Source: an uncultured Blastocatellia bacterium
GTDB lineage: Bacteria; Acidobacteriota; Blastocatellia; Pyrinomonadales; Pyrinomonadaceae
Direction of reading: 5' to 3'
Assembly: GCA_946480785.1 (NCBI GenBank)
Contig: CAMLLD010000016.1
Location: 17,890-81,889 of the forward strand
Length of the DNA stretch: 64,000 bases
Part shown: positions 32,770-42,768 of the stretch, piece after piece
How positions within the stretch are numbered: the stretch's first letter is position 1
Layout: each line of letters starts with the position of its first letter
The notes under the pieces: model-generated
The model's database searches: none
What the model saw: the letters and a program-made list of their open reading frames with translations, nothing else
Told to the model about the DNA's origin: nothing
Made by a program: the position numbers and the translations under genes

Positions 32770-35133
32770 TCACTCGAGTTGCGGACCTATCTTGTCCAAC
32801 ACCATGGAAGGGATAAAAGTGTGCTTCTGGTAAATTTTAATCAGCGTGTCTTCCGGTACCTCAGCAAACTGTTTGATCTTCCCACCTCCTTCCTTCCAGG
32901 CGCTGTCCCAAAGCATCGCTAGAAACCGGCAACCTTCAGAGATAACCTCTATCGTGTCGTTTCCGAACTTATCCCACAGAGCTTCGGCAATCTGCTTCGG
33001 TTTTTGATCTTTAACAGCAACAAACTCATCAACGATGTCCTGGGGCTGTATCGTGTCGAACGTGTCTTTCATGAGTTGAACGACTGCTACTGCCGCTCCG
33101 TGCCCGCCCTTGATAGTCGGCAATGGACCCTTTTTGGCGATCTTATTCGCCACCCCCAACATTATGTCGGCAACATGGTTATTCACCATGTCGTCCTCGT
33201 ACGCGGAGTGGACGCCCTGCCCCCGTGGGACCATGCCGTCTTTCTTCTCACCGGTCTTACGGTCACGGATGATTCCGGGCACTTGATCGTTTGGGTTGCC
33301 ATTGAACATGAATGAGATATGCAAAGGCTGGCAGGCATCTCCGACGTAATGGGAAACAATGCCGGCGGCGGCAACAAACTGATTGACGTCGCCCGCCTTC
33401 ACGAACTTCACCATGTTCTGATAGAACTCCCAGACGCGGAAAGGCAGAAGACCGCGGCTCTCGTCACTCACCTCCGTGTAGTAAGCGCGCCAGACATCAA
33501 CGTTTACTCTTTCGGGTATGACATTGCCCTTTTTGTCCGTGCAGATATCGAGCAAATGATTCCCGGCGGGGATAACGGTACCGTCCGGCAAAGTCAGATC
33601 GTTTTCCGTCGGCTTATCCATGTCGGCGAAGTGGTTCGGGTGCTCCGGCTCGCCGCGGTTCCCGTGCAGCTTGGTTCCGATCTTCCAGACCATATCGGGA
33701 ACATCTGCCATCGGCACAAACTTTCTCTTGCTCAAGCCGTTTAGGTCCTTCTTGTTAATGTCACCCACCTCAAAGCTGATCCGGTCCCTGTTGGCTAGCA
33801 TGAGTTGCTTAAGGTTCTTGTTCTTGATTACGTCGCAAGCCTTATTGGCGATGGTGTAATGGCCCACCGCTCCCCAGTAATCTACGGCGCCGATGTCCCA
33901 ATCGCGTATGAGATCGACCTCCAGCAGGTTACAGACAGTGCTCAGGCACGTGGCGAGAGCGTAGGGGTACTGCTTCTTAGTTGCACCCTCAACAAAGACG
34001 TGGCCGCCCCATTGAACCGCGATAGGCAACAGGTCTAATTTTTGGCTGTGTTTCGCATTTTGCCCGGCTGTTGGTCCTGTGTTTTCTGCTTCGGTTTCCA
34101 ACAACCAAACAGTCCCCGAGTCTCCGGGCTGCGTTGTGAAAGGCACGTTCTTATCCTCGTCCAGCTTACGCGGGCCGATCAGAAAGTCTGACACGTAATC
34201 AAAACCTCCGACCGATTTGTACCGGTAAAATAGGGCGTAGATGGTTCCGAATATCCTGCCGGATGCGCAACCGTAAGCACGTACAGGACAACCGATCAGG
34301 CGTAGTGAGATGTTGTCGATGCTTAGGTCGGCGAGTTTACCCATCTGCCCGATACCGTAGATTTGCGTGGTCCAATAGTTAATGTCTGAGACTTCCACCA
34401 AGCCAATGTCCAGATTGACGTACACGTTTTTCCCCGGCCACTTGTCATAAACCTTTTCGAAAGGCAGCCTGGTGATCTGCTTTCTTGTACTTTTCCCGAT
34501 CTCAACTTTTTCCCCGCCGATCCAGGAATAAACCTTCTCCCCGGGAGCACCGCTGACGTGACGGTTCGTCAGCGCATAGACCAGATGACCATCGGAGACC
34601 AAACATCCGATCGAAGCAACGTGTTCCGCAGCCTGAACGTCGGCGACCACCGGGTAGCCACCACCAATGAGACTGCGGGGAAAGGACAACTGGCCCACAT
34701 CAACAGCGTCACGCACGTTTTCATCAAGTGGTGCTTCCACTACGCAAACCGGCACGACTCTGCCGTCGGGCAGATAAAGCGAGTTCGGCACCATGTCTTC
34801 GTAACTGACGTCACCTTTCTCCTTTCCAAATTTATGAGTATCGATCCATTCTTTGACGAAGACGATGATGCAGGGCCATGAGTAAGGGCGCACTTCTGAA
34901 TTGTCCAGGCCGCGTCTGCCTCTATGCTCCGCTGCGCCCTCCTTGTCCGTATCATTTGCTCCGTTCTTCCTGGGTTTTGGCCAAGGCTCGTGCCTCCTGA
35001 TCAAATAGCGGCCGACGGCCGTGGCTATCACGTTCTTTTTATGAACCAGATGCAGGTGATAAAGATCGCGGGCGGATAACAGATCCTGCATTGAGAGCAT
35101 GTTGAAGTCTTTGTCGATTGTAAGCGGGTCCAT
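32770..35133 (-). CDS. Chymotrypsin-like (NAL1-type) protease fused to a zinc phospholipase C / P1 nuclease-like domain
   Basis: The protein has 787 residues. The ATG at 35133 has GGAGG upstream and there is no signal peptide. Residues about 25-400 match bacterial NAL1-like trypsin-fold proteins: NVIATAVGRYLIRR, RPYSWPCIIVFVKEW, and a catalytic triad His192 (LTNRHVSG), Asp242 (NLDIGLVEV) and Ser339 (QPGDSGT). Residues 420-about 770 match zinc-dependent phospholipase C/S1-P1 nuclease: Trp420 and His425 (WGAVGHYTIANKACDVI), Asp477, His501 or His498, and His595/Asp599/His605 (HYVGDACQPLH) with the exact 4 and 6 spacing of P1. His642/Glu646 (HSAYE) follow, as in Bacillus PLC. In those enzymes the Trp is the mature N-terminus and a Zn ligand. 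The architecture suggests a zymogen; the role is unknown. It is a single gene, divergent from a porin-like gene. Confidence 0.85.
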   Translation of the reverse strand: MDPLTIDKDFNMLSMQDLLSARDLYHLHLVHKKNVIATAVGRYLIRRHEPWPKPRKNGANDTDKEGAAEHRGRRGLDNSEVRPYSWPCIIVFVKEWIDTHKFGKEKGDVSYEDMVPNSLYLPDGRVVPVCVVEAPLDENVRDAVDVGQLSFPRSLIGGGYPVVADVQAAEHVASIGCLVSDGHLVYALTNRHVSGAPGEKVYSWIGGEKVEIGKSTRKQITRLPFEKVYDKWPGKNVYVNLDIGLVEVSDINYWTTQIYGIGQMGKLADLSIDNISLRLIGCPVRAYGCASGRIFGTIYALFYRYKSVGGFDYVSDFLIGPRKLDEDKNVPFTTQPGDSGTVWLLETEAENTGPTAGQNAKHSQKLDLLPIAVQWGGHVFVEGATKKQYPYALATCLSTVCNLLEVDLIRDWDIGAVDYWGAVGHYTIANKACDVIKNKNLKQLMLANRDRISFEVGDINKKDLNGLSKRKFVPMADVPDMVWKIGTKLHGNRGEPEHPNHFADMDKPTENDLTLPDGTVIPAGNHLLDICTDKKGNVIPERVNVDVWRAYYTEVSDESRGLLPFRVWEFYQNMVKFVKAGDVNQFVAAAGIVSHYVGDACQPLHISFMFNGNPNDQVPGIIRDRKTGEKKDGMVPRGQGVHSAYEDDMVNNHVADIMLGVANKIAKKGPLPTIKGGHGAAVAVVQLMKDTFDTIQPQDIVDEFVAVKDQKPKQIAEALWDKFGNDTIEVISEGCRFLAMLWDSAWKEGGGKIKQFAEVPEDTLIKIYQKHTFIPSMVLDKIGPQLE

Positions 35134-35367
35134 GTGTGCTGTACCTCCATCACCGATAAAGGCGAGAATGAACTGTGAGTTGATAATAAAGCTGGCGGAA
35201 CGAGGGGCTCGTCAGCAGGAAAGTCGAAGGTAAACGCGGAGACAATAGTCAGGGTAATCAGGGTTGTCAACAATTCCGTTAGCTGAAAAAGATCAGTTGA
35301 TACGCGAGTGTGGCGGTTTTGCAGTCGCGAGAAAAATAGCCACAGTCAGAAAGCTCGAAATAAAAAC
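35134..35367. promoter_or_regulatory. Divergent intergenic region with hairpin repeat
   Basis: This region separates the protease-PLC fusion (minus) and the outer-membrane barrel gene (plus). The hairpin GTGTGGC (35308-35314) with GCCACA (35339-35344) repeats the unit at 27377-27413, including GGCGGTTTTG. Promoters for both genes must lie here, but no clear -35/-10 pair is visible. Confidence 0.5.
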
Positions 35368-36192
35368 GTGAGGCTTACTCCAAAGCACATTCTTATTGCC
35401 GCAATTCTGATCGTATTTTGGACCACTTTAGCTTTCGCTCAAGAGCCCGATCTAATCAATGCTGATCGGCCTGGAATTGCGGATGGCAGCACTGTCGTTG
35501 GTCCAAAAACATTTCAGATCGAAAGCGGGATTCAGGCGGAGTTTCGGCGCAACGGGGATAGTCGTGAGCATACGCTTTTCGTTCCCACGCTGCTACGGTT
35601 CGGCATTGATAATCATTGGGAGATTCGCGTCGAGGGTAATACCTATACTCGAGTTACTTCGTTTCAGTCGACGAGTAAAACAAATCAAGCATCGGGATTC
35701 GCGCCGCTGTCATTAGGTTTTAAGTATCACATCTACGACTCGAATAACGATCATCAATTCTCTTTGGGAACCATAGTTCGCGTTTTCCCAGTGTGGGGAT
35801 CGAAAGAATTTAAAACGCAACACGCGACTGGCGACATCCGAGTAGCGGCTGATTGGAATTTTGCGCCGCATTTGAAACTTTCGTTAAATCCGAATATTGG
35901 CGTGGCGCGGTATGAAGACGATCAAGGCCGATTGTTTACGGCCGGGCTGTTTGCAGTGACCTTGAATTCTAATCCAACCAAAAAGCTCAACCCGTTTATC
36001 GATCTAGGGATGCAATGGCCGGAGGAAAAGAATGGCCACACGAGTGCCATTCTCGATGGTGGCCTGGCTTATATCATCGGACACAATGTACAACTCGACG
36101 CCAGTGTCGGAACAAGAGTGTATGGAGATACAGGCCCCCGGCCCTTCATTGGATTTGGCATTAGCTGGAGGGCCAGATCCAGGCATGAATGA
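35368..36192 (+). CDS. Outer-membrane beta-barrel protein (transporter/porin-like)
   Basis: I choose GTG 35368 (RLTPKHILIAAILIVFW) because a clean signal peptide ending LAFAQ follows; a longer frame from 35308 crosses the hairpin repeat. The mature part begins INADRPGIADGSTVVGPK, the start typical of outer-membrane transporter/phenol-degradation MetA-like barrels. It continues in alternating amphipathic strands to an aromatic C-terminal strand (RPFIGFGISWR). Function is unknown; such proteins are widespread in Acidobacteriota. It is convergent with the metalloprotease gene. Confidence 0.82.
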   Translation: MRLTPKHILIAAILIVFWTTLAFAQEPDLINADRPGIADGSTVVGPKTFQIESGIQAEFRRNGDSREHTLFVPTLLRFGIDNHWEIRVEGNTYTRVTSFQSTSKTNQASGFAPLSLGFKYHIYDSNNDHQFSLGTIVRVFPVWGSKEFKTQHATGDIRVAADWNFAPHLKLSLNPNIGVARYEDDQGRLFTAGLFAVTLNSNPTKKLNPFIDLGMQWPEEKNGHTSAILDGGLAYIIGHNVQLDASVGTRVYGDTGPRPFIGFGISWRARSRHE

Positions 36193-36212
36193 ATCTCAAA
36201 TAACTCCGGAAC

Positions 36213-37754
36213 TCAGTTACCAGCACCCAACAGGAAAACGTCCCAGGCCCAGCGTCCGAGCTGCGCGTCGCTCGTGTCTTTGACTTTAGCCCGATACTTG
36301 AACTGGTTTCCGTATTGATCCGTTTTCTTCGATAGCTTGAAATCGAGGAACAAAGTCTTAAGGCCCATATCACTCAACGTGTGAAGCTCTGTCGGCTCAG
36401 ATACTCCGTTGTGATTGATGTCCTGCCACAGCCGAAGCTCTTGAAAGACTGAATCGTTCTTATCGATCACCCCATCGCCATTGCCCCCATTCACCGGCTT
36501 ATCAAACTCCGCCAGCGCCAGGAAACCACTCTTCTTCGGAACACTTGGTTGCGGTGTTAAATCTCCAAACATTTCCTGGCCGTTGTCGATGGCGCCGTTT
36601 CCGTTGCGATCGAGCACCAACCAGGCGTCGTCAGTAAAGGCCGCGGTCCATGACAACTGATCGCGCGTACCGTTGCCGTTCAAATCAAACAGCACTCCGT
36701 GGCTGACGTCGGTCATCAGAAAACCATCACCGTTCACGTCGATCAATACTGGTGATCCGCCACAGGTGTCGCATCCGGTGCAAGCGCAATATTGCGAATC
36801 GTAGTCGCCACCAAATTGATAACAGCGACTCACGAACGAAGTGCTGCGACCACAGCTTCCACTGAGTAGAGCGAGCCCCGTGTAGCATCCGGTCGTGGGA
36901 TAGGTGCCCCAATCGGGTCCGCCGCCACACATCCCAATCGCGGGAGTGAAACCACAAGTGTTATTCGTAAAATTCCAGTAGAGCCCGGCTAATTCGCAGT
37001 CCGTTTGATTGTTTGGTGGCGGGGTTGGACTGGGTGAAGGCGATGGCGACGGTGTCGCGCATGAAGTGCCAAGCGCAACACCGGCTTGTTTGTCTCTGGC
37101 GGCGCAGAGATCGCACGCATTAGGCCGCCCGGGTGCAGGCAGTGGTTGAGTTCCTCGTAACTGCGCTTCAGACACAGTAGGGTCCGAGTTGAACTGTCGC
37201 ATGATCGTTTCAACGCCCGGACACCCGCTGTCCGTGACATCCGTGAATCCCATGATGTGCCCCCACTCATGTGACGCGATGCGATCCTTACCCTCGGCGG
37301 TCCAGTTCGGCCATTCAACCGAGAAAGTCATCAGCATCTTGCCCGGGTTGTTTTGATCGTCATCGACGATGCCGTTCGCGTCACGGTAAAGCGTGGCGCC
37401 GCTGATTCGGATGCGGACCTTGCTTCCTGACGCTCCTTCTGTAATGACGGTATTGGTCCGTGTGGCCCAATCGGCTGCTGCTGCTCGAAGACGCGAGCGA
37501 AAGTCGTCAGCCTGCTCTGCGGTAAGGAACGATGTGCCTACTATTTGATCGTTGTCGAACCAGTAAGTGATTGGGGCGGTAACCTTATGAGTTGAAACTC
37601 CTATAATTCCATCACACTGGTAGTAAGTCGTGCAGGACGTTTGTGCATGCGTGGCGAGCAACGACACAATCGCCAGCAACAGCACAATGCTGAGCGTGAT
37701 TATTAGACGTGGTGTGATGAGCCTGGACGTCGACTTAGTAGGAGAGTCGTTCAT
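36213..37754 (-). CDS. Exported HExxHxxGxxD metalloprotease-like protein with Ca-binding loops
   Basis: The protein has 513 residues with an N-terminal export helix ([18 protein letters not shown]). The zinc motif [11 protein letters not shown] at 162-172 has Asp172 as third ligand, the arrangement known from snapalysin. A Pro/Ser linker ([12 protein letters not shown]) is followed by a Cys-rich segment (about 250-340; [11 protein letters not shown]) and Ca-binding loops such as [20 protein letters not shown] and [12 protein letters not shown]. It ends in a conserved WAWDVFL segment also seen in acidobacterial exported proteins. It probably cleaves protein outside the cell. It lies downstream of the unknown exported protein on the same strand. 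Confidence 0.82.
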   Translation of the reverse strand: MNDSPTKSTSRLITPRLIITLSIVLLLAIVSLLATHAQTSCTTYYQCDGIIGVSTHKVTAPITYWFDNDQIVGTSFLTAEQADDFRSRLRAAAADWATRTNTVITEGASGSKVRIRISGATLYRDANGIVDDDQNNPGKMLMTFSVEWPNWTAEGKDRIASHEWGHIMGFTDVTDSGCPGVETIMRQFNSDPTVSEAQLRGTQPLPAPGRPNACDLCAARDKQAGVALGTSCATPSPSPSPSPTPPPNNQTDCELAGLYWNFTNNTCGFTPAIGMCGGGPDWGTYPTTGCYTGLALLSGSCGRSTSFVSRCYQFGGDYDSQYCACTGCDTCGGSPVLIDVNGDGFLMTDVSHGVLFDLNGNGTRDQLSWTAAFTDDAWLVLDRNGNGAIDNGQEMFGDLTPQPSVPKKSGFLALAEFDKPVNGGNGDGVIDKNDSVFQELRLWQDINHNGVSEPTELHTLSDMGLKTLFLDFKLSKKTDQYGNQFKYRAKVKDTSDAQLGRWAWDVFLLGAGN

Positions 37755-37792
37755 TGCGTTTTCCTGCGTACATGACCCTGATCACTTCCGGT

Positions 37793-38572
37793 TTAGCGAT
37801 TGAGCTCCGCTGCAAGTGTGTCGAGATTCAGTTTACGGAAGCTCGATTTGATTTCCTGGTTATCAGCGAGCGGTCTTAGTGACTTGTTTTCATCAACCGC
37901 GACGGCGCCGAAAATCCCATAACTAAAAACATAAGCTTTGTAGTCAGGGCTCCAGTTGAGAAAGAAAACGTACTGGTGGCCCGGCACTAAGGCGTCGTAA
38001 CCCTTTACCTTGACGGTGGCCTTGTGACCATTCACATCGACGACGCCGCCGTTGCGCGCAATCTTCAAAGGCGTGGTAAGTGCGGACGGAGCTAACCTGT
38101 CGGCGGGAGGCATTCTTTCGAGCGTCGTGTTCTTGAAGATGCGCTGAACTTCGACCTCGTACTCGGTGGTAATAATGTCGCCATACTCGAGCCTCGCATC
38201 CCCTGACTCGTCGAAGTAGGATTTTATGTTCGTAATTTTCCCCAGGATGATGGCGGACGCTCCATTTGTGAGGGTTGGCAGATCCACAGATCCGAGGTTG
38301 GATTCGGCTGTGCTTTCAACCTCGACATCGCGCTCGAGCGCCCGTTGCTTAAGACTCTTCGGACGACCATTATCCTGCCGGGGAGTGACCGGACTCCCGT
38401 TAGGAGTGGTTGCAAGGGGCGCTCCGGTTGGGAGCGGCCTCGCATACGACTTGAAAATCGCGCGTGCGCTGATGACCGATAGCAATGTCAAAGCGCAAAG
38501 CAACGCTCCGATTGCTAGAGACCTGAAGACGAGAGACCTAAAGAATAGTCCTTCTTTGTTTGTTCTGAACAT
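37793..38572 (-). CDS. Hypothetical exported or membrane-anchored protein
   Basis: ATG 38572 has AGGAG at proper distance and gives a hydrophobic anchor (SLAIGALLCALTLLSVISA); a longer frame to 38728 lacks this support. The about 259-residue body has a Pro-rich linker and a beta-rich domain. That domain has IILGKITNIKSYFDESGDA, TEYEVEVQRIFKN and YVFFLNWSPDYKAYVF, a pattern seen in uncharacterised lipoprotein-like domains that handle exported proteins. No catalytic motif is seen. It precedes the metalloprotease by 38 bases, so both may act together. Confidence 0.72.
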   Translation of the reverse strand: MFRTNKEGLFFRSLVFRSLAIGALLCALTLLSVISARAIFKSYARPLPTGAPLATTPNGSPVTPRQDNGRPKSLKQRALERDVEVESTAESNLGSVDLPTLTNGASAIILGKITNIKSYFDESGDARLEYGDIITTEYEVEVQRIFKNTTLERMPPADRLAPSALTTPLKIARNGGVVDVNGHKATVKVKGYDALVPGHQYVFFLNWSPDYKAYVFSYGIFGAVAVDENKSLRPLADNQEIKSSFRKLNLDTLAAELNR

Positions 38573-38761
38573 TCGATCTCCTGATGTAGCGACTTGTAAG
38601 GACGCGATAACGAGTCGGGGGGATGTGTGAACGCCCCAAATATACTGCATCACACCGCTGAGGAACAGGTGCGAGACAGTGTAGACAAACTCCCGGTTGA
38701 ATGACGCAGCATACATCTGCCGCTTCAAGTTCGGAGAGCTATAAACGTTCGCTTCCTGGCT

Positions 38762-40024
38762 TCACATCGTAACGAACATCGCTATCGCAGCAGCAGCCAT
38801 GATTGCAGCGGTGGCCCAGCCAAAAATTTTCAAGATCGTGGAATTCACGTGCTTGCCCATTATTTTCTTTGAGCTGGTAAGTAACACTACTATGACAATC
38901 AGCGGCGCAGCCAGCACTCCATTCAGCACTGCCGACCAGAACAACATTTTCACGGCATCGATTCTCAGGTAGTCGAGTGCCAACCCAAGCAACATCGCAG
39001 CGGCGATCACTGCATAAAACTTCTTTGCCAAAGGTGGACGAGCTTCAAGTGTGCCGCGCCAGGCGCCGGCCTCTGCCACGGCGTAAGCCGCGGCCCCGGC
39101 AAGCACCGGAATCCCCAGCATACCCGTTCCGATCAAGCCGATCGTAAACAGAAGATAAGCACCGTTGCCGGCGAGCGGACGTAAGGCTTCGGCCGCTTGT
39201 TGTGCAGTGGCGATGTTGGTATGCCCCTGCGCGTGTAAGGTCGCGGCAGTCGTCAGAATGATGAAATACATGACCAGATTGGAGAAGAACATTCCAGTGA
39301 TCACGTCCCTGCGAGACCGACGCAATTCTTCAGTAGTTGCACCCTTTCTTTCGCCGACCGTGGTCCGGCCCATCTTTCGCTCCTCTTCAACTTCCTGTGA
39401 TGCCTGCCAGAAAAACAGGTAGGGAGAGATGGTAGTCCCAAGGATGCCAACAAAGGTCGCCAGGTACTCGCTTGACCATTCGATGTGCGGAATCACAGTC
39501 GAACGGAAAACGAGTTTCCAGTCCGGATGGACCAGGAAAGCGGTGATCACATACGAGAACAACACGAGCGTCAGCCACTTAAAGACTTGCACGATCCGCC
39601 GGTACGAGGTCCAAAACAATAACGAGGTTATGAGTGTAGCGAAAATCGGCGTCCAGATAAGCGAAGTCACGCCGGTCATCATTTCCGATGCTGCCGCCAT
39701 CCCGCCGAGGTCTGCGCCAATGTTGAATACATTCGCGACGATCAATAGCGCACAAGCGCTCCAGAGAATCCAGCGTGGATAATTTCGCCGCAACACGCCG
39801 GCGAGACCGCGGCCTGTGACCATGCCGAGGCGAGCGCACATCATCTGGACCGCTGACATTAACGGGAACGAAAAAAGCGCGGTCCATAGTGGCGCATAGC
39901 CAAACGCAGCTCCGGTAACCGAGTAGGTAGAAATCCCGGACGGATCGTCATCTGCCGCGCCGGTGATCAAGCCTGGTCCTAACTCGGAGAAGAAGCGACG
40001 GACGCGACGGGGTGTGATAGCCAT
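38762..40024 (-). CDS. Nramp-like divalent metal transporter, atypical binding-site residues
   Basis: This 420-residue polytopic protein has the Nramp fold: ELGPGLITGAADDDPSGIST in helix 1, NIGADLGGMAAASEMMTG in helix 3, and eleven or so hydrophobic helices. In canonical Nramp the metal site is DPGN in helix 1 and a Met in helix 6 (MPH). Here the equivalents read DPSG and TISPYLFFWQ, without Met, as in Nramp-related carriers that may move Mg or other hard ions. The start at 40024 is four bases after the asparaginase stop, so it is the last gene of the gltX-glnS-asparaginase operon. Confidence 0.85.
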   Translation of the reverse strand: MAITPRRVRRFFSELGPGLITGAADDDPSGISTYSVTGAAFGYAPLWTALFSFPLMSAVQMMCARLGMVTGRGLAGVLRRNYPRWILWSACALLIVANVFNIGADLGGMAAASEMMTGVTSLIWTPIFATLITSLLFWTSYRRIVQVFKWLTLVLFSYVITAFLVHPDWKLVFRSTVIPHIEWSSEYLATFVGILGTTISPYLFFWQASQEVEEERKMGRTTVGERKGATTEELRRSRRDVITGMFFSNLVMYFIILTTAATLHAQGHTNIATAQQAAEALRPLAGNGAYLLFTIGLIGTGMLGIPVLAGAAAYAVAEAGAWRGTLEARPPLAKKFYAVIAAAMLLGLALDYLRIDAVKMLFWSAVLNGVLAAPLIVIVVLLTSSKKIMGKHVNSTILKIFGWATAAIMAAAAIAMFVTM

Positions 40025-40028
40025 GCGA

Positions 40029-41081
40029 TCAGGAATTATTATTCATCTCACCGATATACACGTGCATCATCGACTCTGCCACAAAACGCATCTTCTCCTC
40101 AGCTTGCAGTCCCTGGCCATTCGCCTGCGCCAACACCCAGCGGAATTTTGCCACCGCCGCAGCGCTCGTCATGTTTCCGGTAGGAATAGCGCCGGCCTCA
40201 CGCGCTCTCACGCCAGGCTCGTACGCGGTGGTAGTAGTTGAGTTTGCCGGAAACTGACTGGTAAGAATCACCGGTATGCCGCGCGTGTGTACCGCCTCTT
40301 CGATCAATTCGATAAAGGAAAAGACGCCTTGAGTGGGAACGTTACCCGCGCCGAAGGATTTAAGGATCAAACCTTTACACGATCCGGTTTGAATGATCGG
40401 CCTGACCAGTTCCGACTCGAGACCAGGAATGAGCTCGATTTCAATAACACCGGTTTCAAAATCAGGCTTGAACGTGCTCGAGTTCATGCCTCGCGATTGT
40501 TTATTCGACTGCGTGAAGGCGAGGGGCTGCACATCGATTTTTTCGGTGATGTAAGCCAGCGGCGGAAAGGCTGGTGATTCAAAGGCCGCGAATTTTCTCT
40601 CGTCTACTTTTTGTGTTCTGCAGGCCCTGAACACATAATCGCCGAAACTTATTACGACTTCGGCGAGTTCGGTAACAGCTACGCGACACGCATTGATCAG
40701 GTTGCGTCGCGCGTCGCCTCCGAGTAAAGCCGGAACTGCCTGGGCGCCGGTAAACACAACCGGGAAATTTAGTTCCTGGCCCAACGCGAAAGCCACTGCC
40801 GAAGAACAGAAATGCATGGTGTCAGTTCCATGCGCTACGACAAACCCCTTGTAGTTCGCGTTCCGACGTTCGTAAATCGCGCGTGCTATGTTCGACCAAT
40901 CGATCGGCGTGATGTTTGTACTGTCCTTATTCGACAGCACAACAAGATCGATCTCCACGAAGCTCCTGAGTTCAGGCGCAATATCCAGGAACTCATCGAC
41001 TGACAGCGCCGGCCTGAAAACACCGGCGACCTCTTTCATCCCGATGGTGCCACCTGTGTAAATGAGACAGACTCGGTCCAT
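40029..41081 (-). CDS. Type I L-asparaginase
   Basis: I choose ATG 41081 (MDRVCLIYTGGTIGM); the upstream TTG at 41114 would overlap glnS by 23 bases. The catalytic threonines are visible: Thr12 in YTGGTIGM and Thr86 with Asp87 in AHGTDTM. There is no signal peptide, so it is cytoplasmic (AnsA-like). It converts asparagine to aspartate and ammonia. A GatD-like subunit is unlikely because the N-terminal GatD extension is missing. It stands in an operon between glnS and a Nramp-like carrier. Confidence 0.9.
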   Translation of the reverse strand: MDRVCLIYTGGTIGMKEVAGVFRPALSVDEFLDIAPELRSFVEIDLVVLSNKDSTNITPIDWSNIARAIYERRNANYKGFVVAHGTDTMHFCSSAVAFALGQELNFPVVFTGAQAVPALLGGDARRNLINACRVAVTELAEVVISFGDYVFRACRTQKVDERKFAAFESPAFPPLAYITEKIDVQPLAFTQSNKQSRGMNSSTFKPDFETGVIEIELIPGLESELVRPIIQTGSCKGLILKSFGAGNVPTQGVFSFIELIEEAVHTRGIPVILTSQFPANSTTTTAYEPGVRAREAGAIPTGNMTSAAAVAKFRWVLAQANGQGLQAEEKMRFVAESMMHVYIGEMNNNS

Positions 41082-41091
41082 GTGAGTTGGC

Positions 41092-42768
41092 TCAAGTACC
41101 TGCGCGTTTTTCAATCTTGGCCCACGTATCGCGCAGACCTATCGTCCGATTGAACACCAGCTCATTTCTCGAATCGCGGTCAACGCAATAATATCCGAGT
41201 CGTTCAAACTGATACTTAGTCCCCGGCGCTGCGTCTCGCAAACTCGGTTCTACTTTGCAATCGCGCAATACCTGCAATGAATCAGGATTGAGGTTATCGG
41301 TAAAATCGTGTCCCTCTTCGACCTCGTTCGGATCCTCTTTAACAAAAAGATTGTCGTAAAGACGAACCTCCGCCGGCAACGCGTGCTCCGCTGAAACCCA
41401 GTGCAGCGTCGACTTTACTTTTCGACCATCAGGCGTGTTACCGCCGCGCGTAGCCGGATCGTAAGTGCAACGGAGTTCTACAATCCTGCCGCTATCATCT
41501 TTGATAACTTCTTTGCAGGTGATTAAATAGGCATAACGGAGACGCACTTCGCGACCAGGCGCGAGCCGGTAAAACTGCTTCGGCGGGTCTTCACGAAAAT
41601 CATCTTCTTCAATATACAGCGTCTTGGAAAATGGAATCTTTCTTGTTCCCGCGGCAGCGTCTTCGGGGTTGTTGATAGCATCCATTTCTTCGACCAACCC
41701 ATCGGGATAGTTTTCGATTACGACGCGCAACGGCTTCTGCACACACATCACGCGCGGAACAATCTGATTCAGGTGTTGCCGCAGAAAGTATTCGAGCTGC
41801 TGCAACTGAGTAATGCCGTTAGTCTTCGAGACACCAACACTCCCGATGAAGTTTCGAATAGCTTCGGGCGTGTAACCGCGCCGGCGCATGCCCGAGAGCG
41901 TCGGCATGCGCGGATCGTCCCAACCTTCGACGTGTCCTTCTTCAACCAATTTCAGTAGCTTGCGTTTGCTAAGCAGAGTATGAGTGAGGGCCAGCCGGTC
42001 AAACTCGTATTGCCGCGAAGGAAAAATGCCAAGCTGCTCGATGAACCAATTGTATAGCGGACGATTATTGTCGAACTCCAGCGTGCACATGGAGTGTGTT
42101 ACGCGTTCGATCGAATCCGATTGCCCGTGCGCGTAATCGTACATCGGGTAAATGCACCATTGACTGCCCGTACGATGGTGGTCCATATGCAGGATGCGAT
42201 ACATGACCGGGTCGCGGAAATTGAGATTCGGCGAGCTCATGTCGATCTTCGCGCGCAGCGTGCGCGAGCCGTCCGGGAACTCTCCCTTTTTCATGCGCTC
42301 AAACAGATCGAGGTTCTCTTCAACAGAACGATTGCGGTAGGGACTTTCCCTGCCCGGCTCGGTTAACGTGCCGCGATACTCGCGAATTTCATCGGCGCTG
42401 AGATCGCAGACGAAAGCTTTCCCGGCCGTGATTAACTGAATGGCCCACTCGTATAGCTGCTGAAAATAATCCGAGGCGTAGAAGAGTCCGTCCCACTGAA
42501 AGCCCAGCCAGCGCACGTCCTCCATGATGGCGTCAACGTACTCGGTTTCTTCTTTTGAAGGATTGGTATCGTCGAAACGCAAATTACACTTGCCGCCAAA
42601 CTCCGCCGCCAACCCGAAGTCGAGACAGATCGCTTTCGCATGGCCGATGTGCAAGTAGCCGTTTGGTTCGGGAGGAAATCGGGTTTGTACACGCCCGCCG
42701 TACTTACCGCTTTTGATGTCTTCGATGATGACGTCTCTAATAAAATTAGAGGGTGACTGCTCTGACAC
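41092..42768 (-). CDS. glnS: Glutaminyl-tRNA synthetase
   Basis: The protein has 558 residues, normal for GlnRS. Class I motifs are HIGH at 40-43 ([14 protein letters not shown]) and the KMSKS-type LLSKRKL; the GlnRS-typical C-terminal anticodon-binding barrels follow ([24 protein letters not shown]). It attaches glutamine to tRNA-Gln in the cytoplasm. It overlaps the end of gltX by 23 bases and is followed at 11 bases by the asparaginase. GlnRS is found in only part of the Acidobacteriota, others using the amidotransferase route. Confidence 0.97.
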   Translation of the reverse strand: MSEQSPSNFIRDVIIEDIKSGKYGGRVQTRFPPEPNGYLHIGHAKAICLDFGLAAEFGGKCNLRFDDTNPSKEETEYVDAIMEDVRWLGFQWDGLFYASDYFQQLYEWAIQLITAGKAFVCDLSADEIREYRGTLTEPGRESPYRNRSVEENLDLFERMKKGEFPDGSRTLRAKIDMSSPNLNFRDPVMYRILHMDHHRTGSQWCIYPMYDYAHGQSDSIERVTHSMCTLEFDNNRPLYNWFIEQLGIFPSRQYEFDRLALTHTLLSKRKLLKLVEEGHVEGWDDPRMPTLSGMRRRGYTPEAIRNFIGSVGVSKTNGITQLQQLEYFLRQHLNQIVPRVMCVQKPLRVVIENYPDGLVEEMDAINNPEDAAAGTRKIPFSKTLYIEEDDFREDPPKQFYRLAPGREVRLRYAYLITCKEVIKDDSGRIVELRCTYDPATRGGNTPDGRKVKSTLHWVSAEHALPAEVRLYDNLFVKEDPNEVEEGHDFTDNLNPDSLQVLRDCKVEPSLRDAAPGTKYQFERLGYYCVDRDSRNELVFNRTIGLRDTWAKIEKRAGT

